This document shows, piece after piece, positions 41,805 through 52,080 of a stretch of 64,000 bases of DNA. The stretch is taken from assembly GCF_009901565.1 (NCBI RefSeq), contig NZ_WXEW01000007.1:1-64000 (forward strand), read 5' to 3'. The DNA comes from Herbidospora solisilvae. GTDB taxonomy: Bacteria > Actinomycetota > Actinomycetes > Streptosporangiales > Streptosporangiaceae. The translations under genes were made by a program, and so were the position numbers. The notes under the pieces are model-generated. The model did not search any database. It was not told the origin of the DNA and saw only the letters and a list, made by a program, of their open reading frames with translations. Numbering within the stretch: position 1 is the first letter of the stretch; every line of letters begins with the position of its first letter.

Positions 41805-43061
41805 GTGCAGCGCATCGCCCTGCGCACCCGGCTCAAGCCCGGCAGCGAGGCCGCCTACGACGCCGAGCACGCGCGGCTGCTGCCCGGCCTCGATCGGGCG
41901 ATGCGCGAGGCCGGCGCCCGGGTGTGGCGGATCTGGCGCGACGGCCTCGACCTGTTCCACTACGTCGAGGTGGTCGACTACGCCGCCTTCCAGGCGCGGC
42001 TGGCCGGCGACCCGATCAACCAAGCTTGGCAGAAACAGATGAACCGCCACCTCGACGGCGACTTCGACCCCTCCGCCGGGCCGCTGCACAAAGTGTGGGA
42101 GATGTCGGGGGCTGTACGTCCGAGGGCTCCGTTCTCTACGGTTTTCGGCGTGACGACGACCTACGGCTTCGGTGCCGCCCCGATAGGCAACCTGTTCACC
42201 GCCCTCACCGACGACGAGGCGTCGGCGGCGGTCGAGGCGGCGTGGGACGCGGGCATCCGCTACTTCGACACCGCGCCCCACTACGGGCTCGGCCTGTCGG
42301 AGCGCCGGCTCGGCCAGGTGCTGGCCGGCAAGCCCCGCGGCGAGTTCGTGCTCTCCACCAAGGTGGGCCGCCTGCTCGTCCCGGCCGACGGCGTCGGCAA
42401 GGACGACGACGGCTTCGACGTGCCGAAGACCCACACGCGGGCCTGGGACTTCTCCCGCGACGGCGTGCTGCGCTCGCTGGAGGAGTCGCTCGAACGGCTC
42501 GGCCTCGACTCCATCGACGTCGCCCTCATCCACGACCCCGACCACCACTGGGCGCAGGCCGTCGGCGAGGCGTTCCCCGCCCTGGCCGAACTCCGCGACC
42601 AGGGCGTCGTGAAGGCAGTCGGCGTCGGCATGAACCAGTGGCCGATGCTGGCCGACTTCGTCCGCGAGACCGACGTCGACACCATCCTGCTGGCCGGCCG
42701 CTACACGCTGCTCGACCAGTCGGCCGCGGCCGAACTGCTGCCGCTGTGCGTCCGTCGCGGCGTGTCGGTGATCGCCGGAGGCGTCTTCAACAGCGGCCTG
42801 CTGGCCCGCCACGACCTCGCCGGGGGCACGTTCAACTACGCGCCCGCCCCCGACGACGTCCTCGCCCGGGCCCGGGAGATCGCCACCCTGTGCGAGAAGC
42901 ACGGCGTGACCCTGCCGCAGGCCGCCATGGCGTTCCCGCTGCGTCACCCGGCGGTGACGACGGTCGTCATGGGCATGCGATCCGCGCAGGAGGTTCGGGG
43001 GAACATGGAACTGGCCGCCCGGCCCGTTCCCGAGGCTCTGTGGGAGGAGCTGGGGTTCTGA
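41805..43061 (+). CDS. L-fucose mutarotase / aldo-keto reductase fusion
   Basis: A 418-residue two-part protein read as one open frame. Residues 1-105 form a rhamnose/fucose mutarotase domain (RLKPGSEAAYDAEHARLLPG with its His, then LFHYVEVVD). Residues about 115-418 form an aldo/keto reductase (FGAAPIGNLF, YFDTAPHYGLG with Asp/Tyr, LSTKVGRLL with Lys, ALIHDPDHHW with His) of the D-threo-aldose / L-fucose dehydrogenase type. The AKR lacks the usual N-terminal hairpin, so it depends on the fusion. It would anomerise and oxidise L-fucose to the lactone. No stop separates the parts. Confidence 0.82.
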   Translation: MQRIALRTRLKPGSEAAYDAEHARLLPGLDRAMREAGARVWRIWRDGLDLFHYVEVVDYAAFQARLAGDPINQAWQKQMNRHLDGDFDPSAGPLHKVWEMSGAVRPRAPFSTVFGVTTTYGFGAAPIGNLFTALTDDEASAAVEAAWDAGIRYFDTAPHYGLGLSERRLGQVLAGKPRGEFVLSTKVGRLLVPADGVGKDDDGFDVPKTHTRAWDFSRDGVLRSLEESLERLGLDSIDVALIHDPDHHWAQAVGEAFPALAELRDQGVVKAVGVGMNQWPMLADFVRETDVDTILLAGRYTLLDQSAAAELLPLCVRRGVSVIAGGVFNSGLLARHDLAGGTFNYAPAPDDVLARAREIATLCEKHGVTLPQAAMAFPLRHPAVTTVVMGMRSAQEVRGNMELAARPVPEALWEELGF

Positions 43062-43063
43062 TC

Positions 43064-43897
43064 ATGATCGACGCCCATCACCACCTCTGGGACCCGTCCC
43101 GCCGCGACTACCCGTGGATGTCCGGCGCGGCGCTCGCGCCGATCAGGCGCCCCTTCGGCCTGCCGGAACTGCGGGCCACCGGCGCCACCGGCACGGTGCT
43201 CGTGCAGACCGTCTCCTCGGTCGAGGAGACCCGCGAGTTCCTGCGGACCGCGCTGGAGTCCGACGGCCTCATCAAGGGCGTCGTCGGCTGGGTCGACCTG
43301 ACCGCCCCCGACGTCGCCGACGTCCTGGCCGAACTGCGGGAGGGCCCGGGAGGCCACCTGCTGGTCGGCATCCGCCACCAGGTCCAGGACGAATCCGACG
43401 ACGAGTGGCTCACCCGCCCCGACGTCGTGCGCGGCCTGCGCGCCGTCGCGTCGGCGGGGCTGGCGTACGACCTGCTGGTGCTCGTCCACCAGCTGAAGGC
43501 GGCCCGCCAGGTCGTCGCCGACCTGCCCGACGCCCGGTTCGTGCTCGACCACGCCGCCAAGCCGCCCGTCGCCAGCGGGCTGATGGAGCCGTGGGCGACC
43601 GAGATCGAGGGCCTGGCCGAACTCGACAACGTGACATGCAAGATCTCCGGGCTGGTGACGGAGGCCGGCTGGACCGACTGGACCCCCGGTCAGCTCCAGC
43701 CCTACGTGGAGCACGTCCTTGAATATTTCGGCGCGGAAAGGGTCATGTTCGGCTCAGACTGGCCCGTCTGCCTCCTTGCCGCGACGTATGGCGAGGTAGT
43801 GGAGACAACTAAGGACTTCACCAGTGGGCTGAGCGGAGACGAACAGTCGTACATCTACGAATCGACGGCACAGAAGGTTTATCGCCTGAAGCCATAA
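43064..43897 (+). CDS. L-fuconolactonase-like amidohydrolase
   Basis: A 277-residue amidohydrolase_2 enzyme. Metal-binding motifs are MIDAHHHLWDPSRRDYPWM at the N-terminus, FVLDHAAKPP and FGSDWPVCLL near the C-terminus with the catalytic Asp. It hydrolyses L-fucono-1,5-lactone, giving L-fuconate for the dehydratase. It begins two bases after the fusion gene stop, ATG 43064. Confidence 0.9.
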   Translation: MIDAHHHLWDPSRRDYPWMSGAALAPIRRPFGLPELRATGATGTVLVQTVSSVEETREFLRTALESDGLIKGVVGWVDLTAPDVADVLAELREGPGGHLLVGIRHQVQDESDDEWLTRPDVVRGLRAVASAGLAYDLLVLVHQLKAARQVVADLPDARFVLDHAAKPPVASGLMEPWATEIEGLAELDNVTCKISGLVTEAGWTDWTPGQLQPYVEHVLEYFGAERVMFGSDWPVCLLAATYGEVVETTKDFTSGLSGDEQSYIYESTAQKVYRLKP

Positions 43898-43991
43898 GCG
43901 GTTTTCCACAGAACGGCGTTCAAGGACGCGCGCTCAGCGTAACCCCCCGGACTCTTGGGTCGCCCCGTCTTTCCCGACCCAGGAGTTCCGT

Positions 43992-45101
43992 ATGCTCACA
44001 ACGCTCCTCACGGCCATCCTCTGCACCCCCCACCCGGGTGCGGAGCCTCAGCCGTGCCCGTCACCGGCCTCTTTCCGGTACGTCCACCCCACGCCGGCCG
44101 GGCTCTCCGACGACCCCGACGAGCTGGACGACCTGATCGACCTGGCCGAACTCGCCGAACGCTGGGGCCACACGTGGCCGCCCCCGGAATGGGGCGGCCT
44201 CGACCCGTGGGCGGAGGACGGACCGTGGGCCGAGGCCTGGGACGACTTCGACGAGCCCGAAGAGACCCTGGGCGGCATCTTCGGCCCCTCGGACCGGGAC
44301 CTGAGACCGGGCTTCGGACGGTGGCCCGGCACAGCGGGCGGCCCACGCCCGCTTGCCGACGACGGCGTCCCGGCGGGTTGGGGCGCGCGTCCGCTCCAGG
44401 ACGGGTGGCCCATTCTCGACGGCGGCGCGGGTCCAGGTCAGGACGGTGTGGTCACGCTCGACGGGCGGGCTGGTTCTCCACAGGAGGGCGCGGCTTCCGA
44501 AAGCGAGTCGCGGCCTGAGGGCGTCGACGGCGACCGGAAACCGAAGTCCGACGACCGTGTGCCCCGGGGCGAGTCGGAGGAGCCGCCCGGTGTCGAGGCC
44601 GAGCCCCGCAAGAAGCGGGATGGGCGCGAGCCGCGCAAAGACGAAGACCCGAACACCACAACTCGCGACGCCACCCCGGGGGCCATCGCGTTGCGGGCCG
44701 CGACCAAGTGGCTCGGCATTCCCTACGTGTGGGGCGGCGGCAACGCCAACGGGCCCAGCCGGGGCATCGGCAAGGGCGCGAACCGCGTCGGCTTCGACTG
44801 CTCGGGGCTGACCCTCGCGGCCTGGGCCAAGGCCGGGGTGACTCTCGGGCACTACACCGGCACCCAGATCAAACAGGGCAAACCCGTGCAGACCAAGGAC
44901 CTGCTCCCCGGCGACCTGCTGTTCTTCGGCGCGACGAGAACCGACCCGTCCCACGTCGGTCTCTACGCGGGCGACGGCGACATGATCCACGCCCCCAAGA
45001 CGGGAGACGTCGTCAAACGCGTCGAGGTCCTGGCGGCGCCGGTCTGGATGAAACGTTTCCAGGGCGCGGTCCGCCCGCAACTACCGTCGTCGAAGACCTG
45101 A
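43992..45101 (+). CDS. NlpC/P60 family cell-wall hydrolase
   Basis: A 369-residue protein with a C-terminal NlpC/P60 peptidase domain. Catalytic Cys is in VGFDCSGL, His in DPSHVGLYAG, and the third residue in DMIHAPKTG; the domain begins ALRAATKWLGIPYVWGGG. The first 230 residues are low-complexity, Gly/Glu/Arg-rich and partly repetitive, with only a weak hydrophobic start (MLTTLLTAILC), so export is likely but not certain. It would cleave peptidoglycan stem peptides. Unrelated to the fucose pathway. Confidence 0.82.
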   Translation: MLTTLLTAILCTPHPGAEPQPCPSPASFRYVHPTPAGLSDDPDELDDLIDLAELAERWGHTWPPPEWGGLDPWAEDGPWAEAWDDFDEPEETLGGIFGPSDRDLRPGFGRWPGTAGGPRPLADDGVPAGWGARPLQDGWPILDGGAGPGQDGVVTLDGRAGSPQEGAASESESRPEGVDGDRKPKSDDRVPRGESEEPPGVEAEPRKKRDGREPRKDEDPNTTTRDATPGAIALRAATKWLGIPYVWGGGNANGPSRGIGKGANRVGFDCSGLTLAAWAKAGVTLGHYTGTQIKQGKPVQTKDLLPGDLLFFGATRTDPSHVGLYAGDGDMIHAPKTGDVVKRVEVLAAPVWMKRFQGAVRPQLPSSKT

Positions 45102-45322
45102 GTTCAGGGCGTTGCGGACGACCTGGGTCAGGCGCGTCTTCGGCTCGCGCGGGTGGTTTCCCCACTCGGTTCGTAGATGCCGCTTCATGCCCGGTCGGCC
45201 GGAGTCCTTGCAAGGACAAGCCGGCCGTTCAAGGCTGACAGGCGCGAGCCGGGAGGGTGTGTACACGACGGAAGCACGCCCTCCGAGTCGGACGGGCGCG
45301 CTTCGGGGAACGGGCCGTAGGG

Positions 45323-46003
45323 CTAGAGGGCCTGCCTCAGCCATGACTCCACGTCGGCGATGTGGACCGTCGCCCACGAGTGGGCCACCTCCGGCTGGCG
45401 GGCCGCTATCGCGCCGTAGATGGCGTAGTGCTGGTCGAGGGTCTTGCTCGGGGCGTTCGACTGGGTCAGGCCGCGCCAGATGCGGGCGCGGGTCGTCGGG
45501 CCCGACAGGCTCTCGATCAGGGAGCAGAGGACGGCGTTGCCGGAGCCTTCGGCGATGCGCTGGTGGAACTCCAGGTCGTTGGCGACGAGCTGTTCGACCG
45601 TGGGGTTCTCGGGGAGGGAGTCGAGGATCTTGCGGAGCTCCTCGATGCCGGCGTCGGTCATGTTGACGGCGGCCTTGGAGGTGGCGGCGGGTTCGAGGAT
45701 GCGGCGGACCTCGAAGAACTGCAGGACGGTGTCGTCGCGGTGGAAGTCGACCACGAACGAGAGGGCGTCGAGGAGGAGGCGGGGTTCGAGGCTGGTGACG
45801 TAGGTGCCGTCGCCCTGGCGCACGTCGAGGACGTTGATCAGCGCGAGCGCGCGCACCGCCTCACGCAGGGAGTTCCGGGAGAGCCCGAGCCGTTCGGCGA
45901 GGTCGGCCTCTTTGGGGAGCCGGGCTCCCGGCGCCAGCTCTCCGTTGAGGATCATGTCCTTGATCCGGTCTATCGCCGTATCGGTTACCGCCACGCCTCG
46001 CAC
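45323..46003 (-). CDS. GntR/FadR family transcriptional regulator
   Basis: A 226-residue regulator. The N-terminal winged helix has ARLPKEADLAERLGLSRNSLR and QGDGTYVTSLEP; the FCD domain covers about 90-226 (FFEVRRILEPAA, LEFHQRIAEGSGNAVL) with putative metal/ligand His residues. GTG start 46003. A perfect 15-bp palindrome lies nine bases upstream and its core recurs at the L-fucose operon promoter, so it is the probable repressor of that operon, relieved by a pathway acid. Confidence 0.9.
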   Translation of the reverse strand: MRGVAVTDTAIDRIKDMILNGELAPGARLPKEADLAERLGLSRNSLREAVRALALINVLDVRQGDGTYVTSLEPRLLLDALSFVVDFHRDDTVLQFFEVRRILEPAATSKAAVNMTDAGIEELRKILDSLPENPTVEQLVANDLEFHQRIAEGSGNAVLCSLIESLSGPTTRARIWRGLTQSNAPSKTLDQHYAIYGAIAARQPEVAHSWATVHIADVESWLRQAL

Positions 46004-46011
46004 CCACCCTC

Positions 46012-46026
46012 AGACATCCGATGTCT
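46012..46026. promoter_or_regulatory. FadR-type operator (perfect palindrome)
   Basis: AGACATCCGATGTCT is a perfect inverted repeat around a central C, between the MBL hydrolase stop and the gntR start. Copies of the core occur at 38826-38836 and 38883-38893 ahead of the L-fucose operon, pointing to autoregulation and operon control. Confidence 0.75.
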
Positions 46027-47056
46027 AGGAGTGTACGACGAACGTGACCGGATCACCTCCCGTGCGCCTGACCAATCCGCGCACCTCCAGTGTCCGCAGG
46101 TGCGCCGCGGCCTCTCCGGCGGCCATGCCGCGCAGCATGGGGGCCAGGTCCTCCCAGCGCCGGTTCCAGGTCATCAGCGACGCGGCGGTCCAGATCGTCA
46201 GCGGCCGGTCGGCCTCGATCATCGAGGCCAGCAGCTTGGTCAGCTTCTCCTCGTGGTGTTCGGCGATCTCCGCGGCGCGGGCGGCGACGTCGGCGAACGT
46301 CCACTCGTGGGCGGGAAGGGCCTCCAGCGGACCGAACGCGGCGATCTTGCCGAGGGAGGCCAGGAACTCACCGAGTGGGTCGATATCGGTGCGATCGTAG
46401 GGATACATCCCGATATGGGGAGTGATGCCGGGAAGCACGTGGTCACCGGTGAACACCCGATCACCGTCTTCGAGATGGAGACAGATGTGGCCGGGGGAGT
46501 GGCCGGGGGTCCAGACCGTCCGCAACCGCCGCCCCGGCACGTCGACGAGCGCGCCGTCGGCCAGATGGACGTCCGGGATCGCGGGCGGCGTGGGGGCGTC
46601 CATGACGGCGGCGGGGAGCTCCTCGGGCGAGGCGCCCGCCCGGCGCAGCATGTCGAGCTGCATCCGGGGCCGGTCGTCGGCGGCGGCCATGTCGTGGAAC
46701 ATGCGCACCATCTCTGCGTCGGCCTCGTGCATCGCGATCCACCCGCCGGAGGCCTCCCTGACCTGCCCGGCGAGGCCCGCGTGGTCGGGGTGGTAGTGCG
46801 TGACGACGACACCACGCACGTCGGCGAGCGCGATGCCCGCCTGACCGAGCCCGCTTTCGAGCGCCTGGAACGCCTCGGGGTGGTTCCACCCGGCGTCGAT
46901 CAGGACCGGCCCGGTGGGCGACTCGACGGCGTAGACGAGGGTGTAGCCGAGCGGATTGCCCGGTATCGGCACCGGCACACTCCACACCCCGTCACCGAGA
47001 TCGGTGACCTTCTGGGCCGAGTAGGCACGCCGCGTCCGCACATCCCGCTCACTCAT
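46025..47056 (-). CDS. MBL-fold metallo-hydrolase
   Basis: A 343-residue metallo-beta-lactamase-fold hydrolase. The metal motif is VVVTHYHPDHAGL, with further ligands in TPGHSPGHICLHL and GDHVLPGITPHIG. The C-terminal part carries a winged-helix-like tail (RHLRTLEVRGLVRR-like) as in glyoxalase II/LACTB2-type proteins. Possible thioesterase, lactonase or nuclease; it sits between gntR and the thiolase. The stop overlaps the gntR operator. Confidence 0.85.
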   Translation of the reverse strand: MSERDVRTRRAYSAQKVTDLGDGVWSVPVPIPGNPLGYTLVYAVESPTGPVLIDAGWNHPEAFQALESGLGQAGIALADVRGVVVTHYHPDHAGLAGQVREASGGWIAMHEADAEMVRMFHDMAAADDRPRMQLDMLRRAGASPEELPAAVMDAPTPPAIPDVHLADGALVDVPGRRLRTVWTPGHSPGHICLHLEDGDRVFTGDHVLPGITPHIGMYPYDRTDIDPLGEFLASLGKIAAFGPLEALPAHEWTFADVAARAAEIAEHHEEKLTKLLASMIEADRPLTIWTAASLMTWNRRWEDLAPMLRGMAAGEAAAHLRTLEVRGLVRRTGGDPVTFVVHS

Positions 47057-47338
47057 CCGGCCCCCATCAAGCGCTTGTTACCGTGACCATGGTCCCAAAC
47101 CAACATGACCACCACATTTCGCCCTCCCCTTGCATCCCATCGCCCCACGTCACAGCGGGAGCCGACGGCATGCGGCGCCGACGGGGAGAGTCCGCACCAG
47201 GCTCCGCCACCGCCAGAGTCGGCCCCCGCTACGGAGCGGCGCTGCACGGTGAATGCCGCAAGCGGGGGCGTGGACGCGGTCACCGGCCTGCCCTCCAGGC
47301 GCGTGAGTCCAGGCCACGGTTCACGATTTCGGGACAGG

Positions 47339-49091
<1,753 letters not shown>

Positions 49092-49093
49092 AG

Positions 49094-49107
49094 CAGAACA
49101 CGTTATC
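49094..49107. promoter_or_regulatory. KstR-type half-conserved site at the TetR gene
   Basis: CAGAACACGTTATC keeps the AAC-NN-GTT core of the KstR motif but not the outer T/A. It lies directly before the TetR start and would permit autoregulation. Confidence 0.45.
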
Positions 49108-49163
49108 TGACCAGGTCCCGTGCCGGATGGTTACTCACCAGTCACGGGGTTGTGGACACTTAC

Positions 49164-49177
49164 TAGAATCCGTTCTA
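49164..49177. promoter_or_regulatory. KstR-type operator of the acyl-CoA dehydrogenase pair
   Basis: TAGAATCCGTTCTA matches TnnAACnnGTTnnA with one substitution (T for C). It lies eight bases before the start of the FadE28-like gene. Confidence 0.6.
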
Positions 49178-49184
49178 ACTTCGG

Positions 49185-50180
49185 TTGGTGGATTTCGATC
49201 TCGACGAGCCGCAACGGGAGTTGCGCACCCTCGCGGCCGGGCTCCTCGACAAGGAGGCCGACCCGGAGGCCCACGAGAAGACCGGCGAACCCTACGACGC
49301 CCGCCTGTGGGCCACGATGGCCCGCGCGGGGCTGACCGGGGCCTGCCTGCCCGAGGAGTCGGGCGGCGCGGGGCTCGGGCCGGTCGAGATGGCGGTGCTG
49401 CTGCGGGAGGTCGGGGCGCACGTCGCGCCCGTGCCGCTGCTGCCCGCGCTGGTCACGGGGCTGACCGTCGGCCGCCACGGGTCGGCGGCGCAGAAGGGCC
49501 GGCTCGCCTCCGTCGTGGAGGGCGGCGCGCCCTACACCTACGGCGTCGGCGGGCGGGTCGCCGTCGCGAACGGACGGCTCACCGGGCGGGTGGCCGGCGT
49601 GCCCTACGCCGCGCAGGCCGCGGGTCTCCTGGTGGCGGCGGGCGACGACGTGTACGTGGTCCGTCCGGAGGCCCTGACCGTACAGACGACCGTGGTGACC
49701 CTCGACGACGCCCCGGGAGAGCTGATCGCCGGGGCGGCCCATGAGCTGGGCCTGCTGGTCCGCGCCGCGCTCACCGCCACCGCCTCCGGAGTGCTGGCCC
49801 AGGCGCTCAAGATCACCACCGACCACGTCAGGACGCGCCGCCAGTTCGGCCGCGCGCTGGCCGAGTTCCAGGCCGTCACCATGCAGATCGCCGACGTCTA
49901 CATCGCCGCCAGGGCCCTCGACGTCGCCGTCTGGTCGGGCGTGTTCCGGCTCGCGGCCGGGCTCGACGCCGACCGCGACCTGGCCGTCGCGGCCCTGCAC
50001 ACCGCCGACTCCGCGCTGCGGGCCCTCTACACCTGCCAGCACCTGCACGGCGGCCTCGGCCTGGACGTCACCTATCCGCTGCACCGCTACTTCGCCTGGG
50101 GCAAGCACGCCGCGCACGCCCTCGGCGGCGCCGAGGCGCAACTCGACCTGATCGGGGACCTCGAATGTTCGTCGAACTGA
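49185..50180 (+). CDS. Acyl-CoA dehydrogenase, FadE28-like subunit
   Basis: A 331-residue acyl-CoA dehydrogenase lacking some catalytic features of longer members. The N-terminus (MVDFDLDEPQRELRTLAAG), the FGRALAEFQAVTMQIADVYI helix and HLHGGLGLDVTYPLHRYF match, from memory, mycobacterial FadE28, the small subunit of the ChsE1-ChsE2 heterotetramer that desaturates the last steroid side-chain CoA ester. TTG 49185 or GTG 49188 starts it. It overlaps the partner gene by 16 bp. Confidence 0.85.
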   Translation: MVDFDLDEPQRELRTLAAGLLDKEADPEAHEKTGEPYDARLWATMARAGLTGACLPEESGGAGLGPVEMAVLLREVGAHVAPVPLLPALVTGLTVGRHGSAAQKGRLASVVEGGAPYTYGVGGRVAVANGRLTGRVAGVPYAAQAAGLLVAAGDDVYVVRPEALTVQTTVVTLDDAPGELIAGAAHELGLLVRAALTATASGVLAQALKITTDHVRTRRQFGRALAEFQAVTMQIADVYIAARALDVAVWSGVFRLAAGLDADRDLAVAALHTADSALRALYTCQHLHGGLGLDVTYPLHRYFAWGKHAAHALGGAEAQLDLIGDLECSSN

Positions 50181-51319
50181 CCGACGCGCAACGCGCGCTG
50201 CGCGACGAACTGCGCGGCTACTTCGCCACCTGCCTGACCGCCGAGCAGCGCGCCGACATCGCGGCCGACCCGTTCGGCGCCGCCTACATGGAGCACTGCC
50301 GCCGGCTGGGCCGCGACGGCATGCTCGGGATGGGCTGGCCGACGGAGTTCGGCGGCCGGGGCTACGGCCCCCTGGAGCAGCAGATCTTCGCCAACGAGAT
50401 CGCCCGCGCCGAGGTGCCCTACCCGATCATCACCCTGCAGACGGTCGGCCCGACCCTGATGCAGTACGGCACCCCCGAGCAGAAGGCGTTCTTCCTCCCG
50501 CGCATCCTGGCGGGCGAATGCCACTTCGCCATCGGCTACAGCGAACCGGGCGCGGGCACCGACCTGGCCTCGCTGACCACCACGGCCGTCCGCGACGGCG
50601 ACCACTACGTCGTCAACGGCCAGAAGATCTTCACCTCGGGCGCCCACTTCGCCGACTACATCTGGCTCGCCGCCCGCACCGACCAGAGCACCAGGAAGCA
50701 CCGCGGCATCACCATGATGATCGTCTCGACGGAGGACCCGGGCTACTCCTGGACCCCGATCATCACCATGGACGGCCGCCACCACACCAACAGCACCTAC
50801 TACAGCGACGTCCGCGTCCCGGCCGACATGGTCGTCGGCGAGGTCGGCAAGGGCTGGGACCTGATCGTCAACCAGCTCAACCACGAACGCGTGACCCTCG
50901 GACCGGCCGGCAACATCGCCCACACCTACGACCGCTTCAAGGCCTGGGCCCGGCGCTCGGGCGCCATCGAGGAGCCGGCGGTCAGAAGGGCCCTGGGTTC
51001 CGTGTACGCCGCCTTCCGGACCAACGAACTGCTCAACTGGCAGGTGGCCGCCAACATGGACCTCGGCTGGCTCGGCGCCCCCGACGCCTCGGCCACCAAG
51101 ATCTACGGCTCCGAGCGCATGCAGGACGTCGGCCGCATCGTCGGCGAGACCCTGGCCCGCTTCGGCGACCCCGCCGACGAGGAGACCCGCGACCTGATGG
51201 AACGCGTCGACCGGGGGGTGAAGGGCGGCCTGGTGCTGACCTTCGGCGGCGGCGTCAACGAGGTGCAGCGCGAGCTCATCGCCATGCTGGGTCTCCAGCT
51301 CCCCCGGCCGCCCCGCTGA
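50165..51319 (+). CDS. Acyl-CoA dehydrogenase, FadE29-like subunit
   Basis: A 384-residue FAD-dependent acyl-CoA dehydrogenase. FAD/substrate segments are HFAIGYSEPGAGTDLASL, VNGQKIFTSGAHFADYIWLA and GYSWTPIITMDG; the C-terminus LTFGGGVNEVQRELIAMLGL is nearly that of mycobacterial FadE29 as I recall it. It partners FadE28 to form an alpha2beta2 enzyme acting on a C3-side-chain steroid CoA ester. The 16-bp overlap indicates coupled translation and stoichiometric assembly. Confidence 0.88.
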   Translation: MFVELTDAQRALRDELRGYFATCLTAEQRADIAADPFGAAYMEHCRRLGRDGMLGMGWPTEFGGRGYGPLEQQIFANEIARAEVPYPIITLQTVGPTLMQYGTPEQKAFFLPRILAGECHFAIGYSEPGAGTDLASLTTTAVRDGDHYVVNGQKIFTSGAHFADYIWLAARTDQSTRKHRGITMMIVSTEDPGYSWTPIITMDGRHHTNSTYYSDVRVPADMVVGEVGKGWDLIVNQLNHERVTLGPAGNIAHTYDRFKAWARRSGAIEEPAVRRALGSVYAAFRTNELLNWQVAANMDLGWLGAPDASATKIYGSERMQDVGRIVGETLARFGDPADEETRDLMERVDRGVKGGLVLTFGGGVNEVQRELIAMLGLQLPRPPR

Positions 51320-51721
51320 TGCCCGGATGGAGCTTCTCCAGGCGCAAAAAAGACATACCCCACCTCGCTCAGCCTGGGGGGATGCCGAAGTTGCGCCCGC
51401 GAGGGGAAAAACCCCAACCCGGTGAATCCCGACCCCAACCGGTGGATCAACCCGCTAACACGGACACCCGGCCCGTCTGGAAGGGTTCACCTGCGGAGAG
51501 TTTCCGGGCCCAGCGGTGCGGCGGGCCCGGAAACCTGCGACATTCCGCCCAGACCCGGTCCGCCCGGCGTGCCGTCCTCCTCCGGCGGAACCGCGCCGCG
51601 GCGACCGGCGTAGGGCGATCGCCGACGAGATCCCGGGAGCCGTGAGATGCGAACCCTGAACACGTCCAGGCGCGGCACACCGTCAGCGGCCTTCTGCCGA
51701 CCCGCCCCGTGGAGCGGCCCC
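51320..51721. other. Intergenic region, no gene
   Basis: About 400 bp between FadE29-like and the hotdog remnant. It is GC-rich, without an open gene, and holds a 12-bp stem (GTTTCCGGGCCC, 51500-51511 with 51523-51534) that can end the acyl-CoA dehydrogenase transcript. Mycobacterial operons continue here directly into chsH1. Confidence 0.55.
51500..51534. terminator. Hairpin after FadE29-like gene
   Basis: A perfect 12-bp stem, GTTTCCGGGCCC (51500-51511) and GGGCCCGGAAAC (51523-51534), with an 11-nt loop and no T-run. It probably separates the acyl-CoA dehydrogenase pair from the downstream remnant. Confidence 0.6.
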
Positions 51722-52024
51722 ATGCGAATTCCGCAGATCCAGACCGGCACCCGGCTTCCCCGCCTGATCCTGCGGGCCGCCGACGTCCGGCTCAGCCTGA
51801 TCGCGACGATGGACCTGGTGGAGAACTACGTGACCGGGTGGGCCGGCTCCGACGCCTTCGTCCACGCCATGAACGTGAAGCTCGGCCGTCCCGCCGACGC
51901 GGGCGACACCCTCACCCTCACCGGCGTCGTGGTGAACGCCACCACCGAGACCGTGACGGTCGAGGTCTGCGCCCGGTCGGCCGACGGCGTGCACGCGACC
52001 GGCACGGTCCGCCTGTCGTGGTGA
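51722..52024 (+). pseudogene. Shortened ChsH1-like MaoC/hotdog gene
   Basis: A 100-residue product resembling, from memory, mycobacterial ChsH1 (about 129 residues), the MaoC-like subunit that hydrates the steroid enoyl-CoA. Matching parts are LVENYVTGWAGSDAFVHAMN (compare VQRYVTDWAGPSALIKSI), VKLGRPADAGDTLTLTGVV and the C-terminal HATGTVRLSW. The central DFQDVHHDRD-like catalytic stretch of about 30 residues is absent between the start and LSLIATMDLV. It may be non-functional or a reduced partner; frame is intact. Confidence 0.6.
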
Positions 52025-52080
52025 AAACCTGACGCGTCCCCATGCGGGGAACGCGCACCTGAAGTCGGCTCGCGAGGGCG

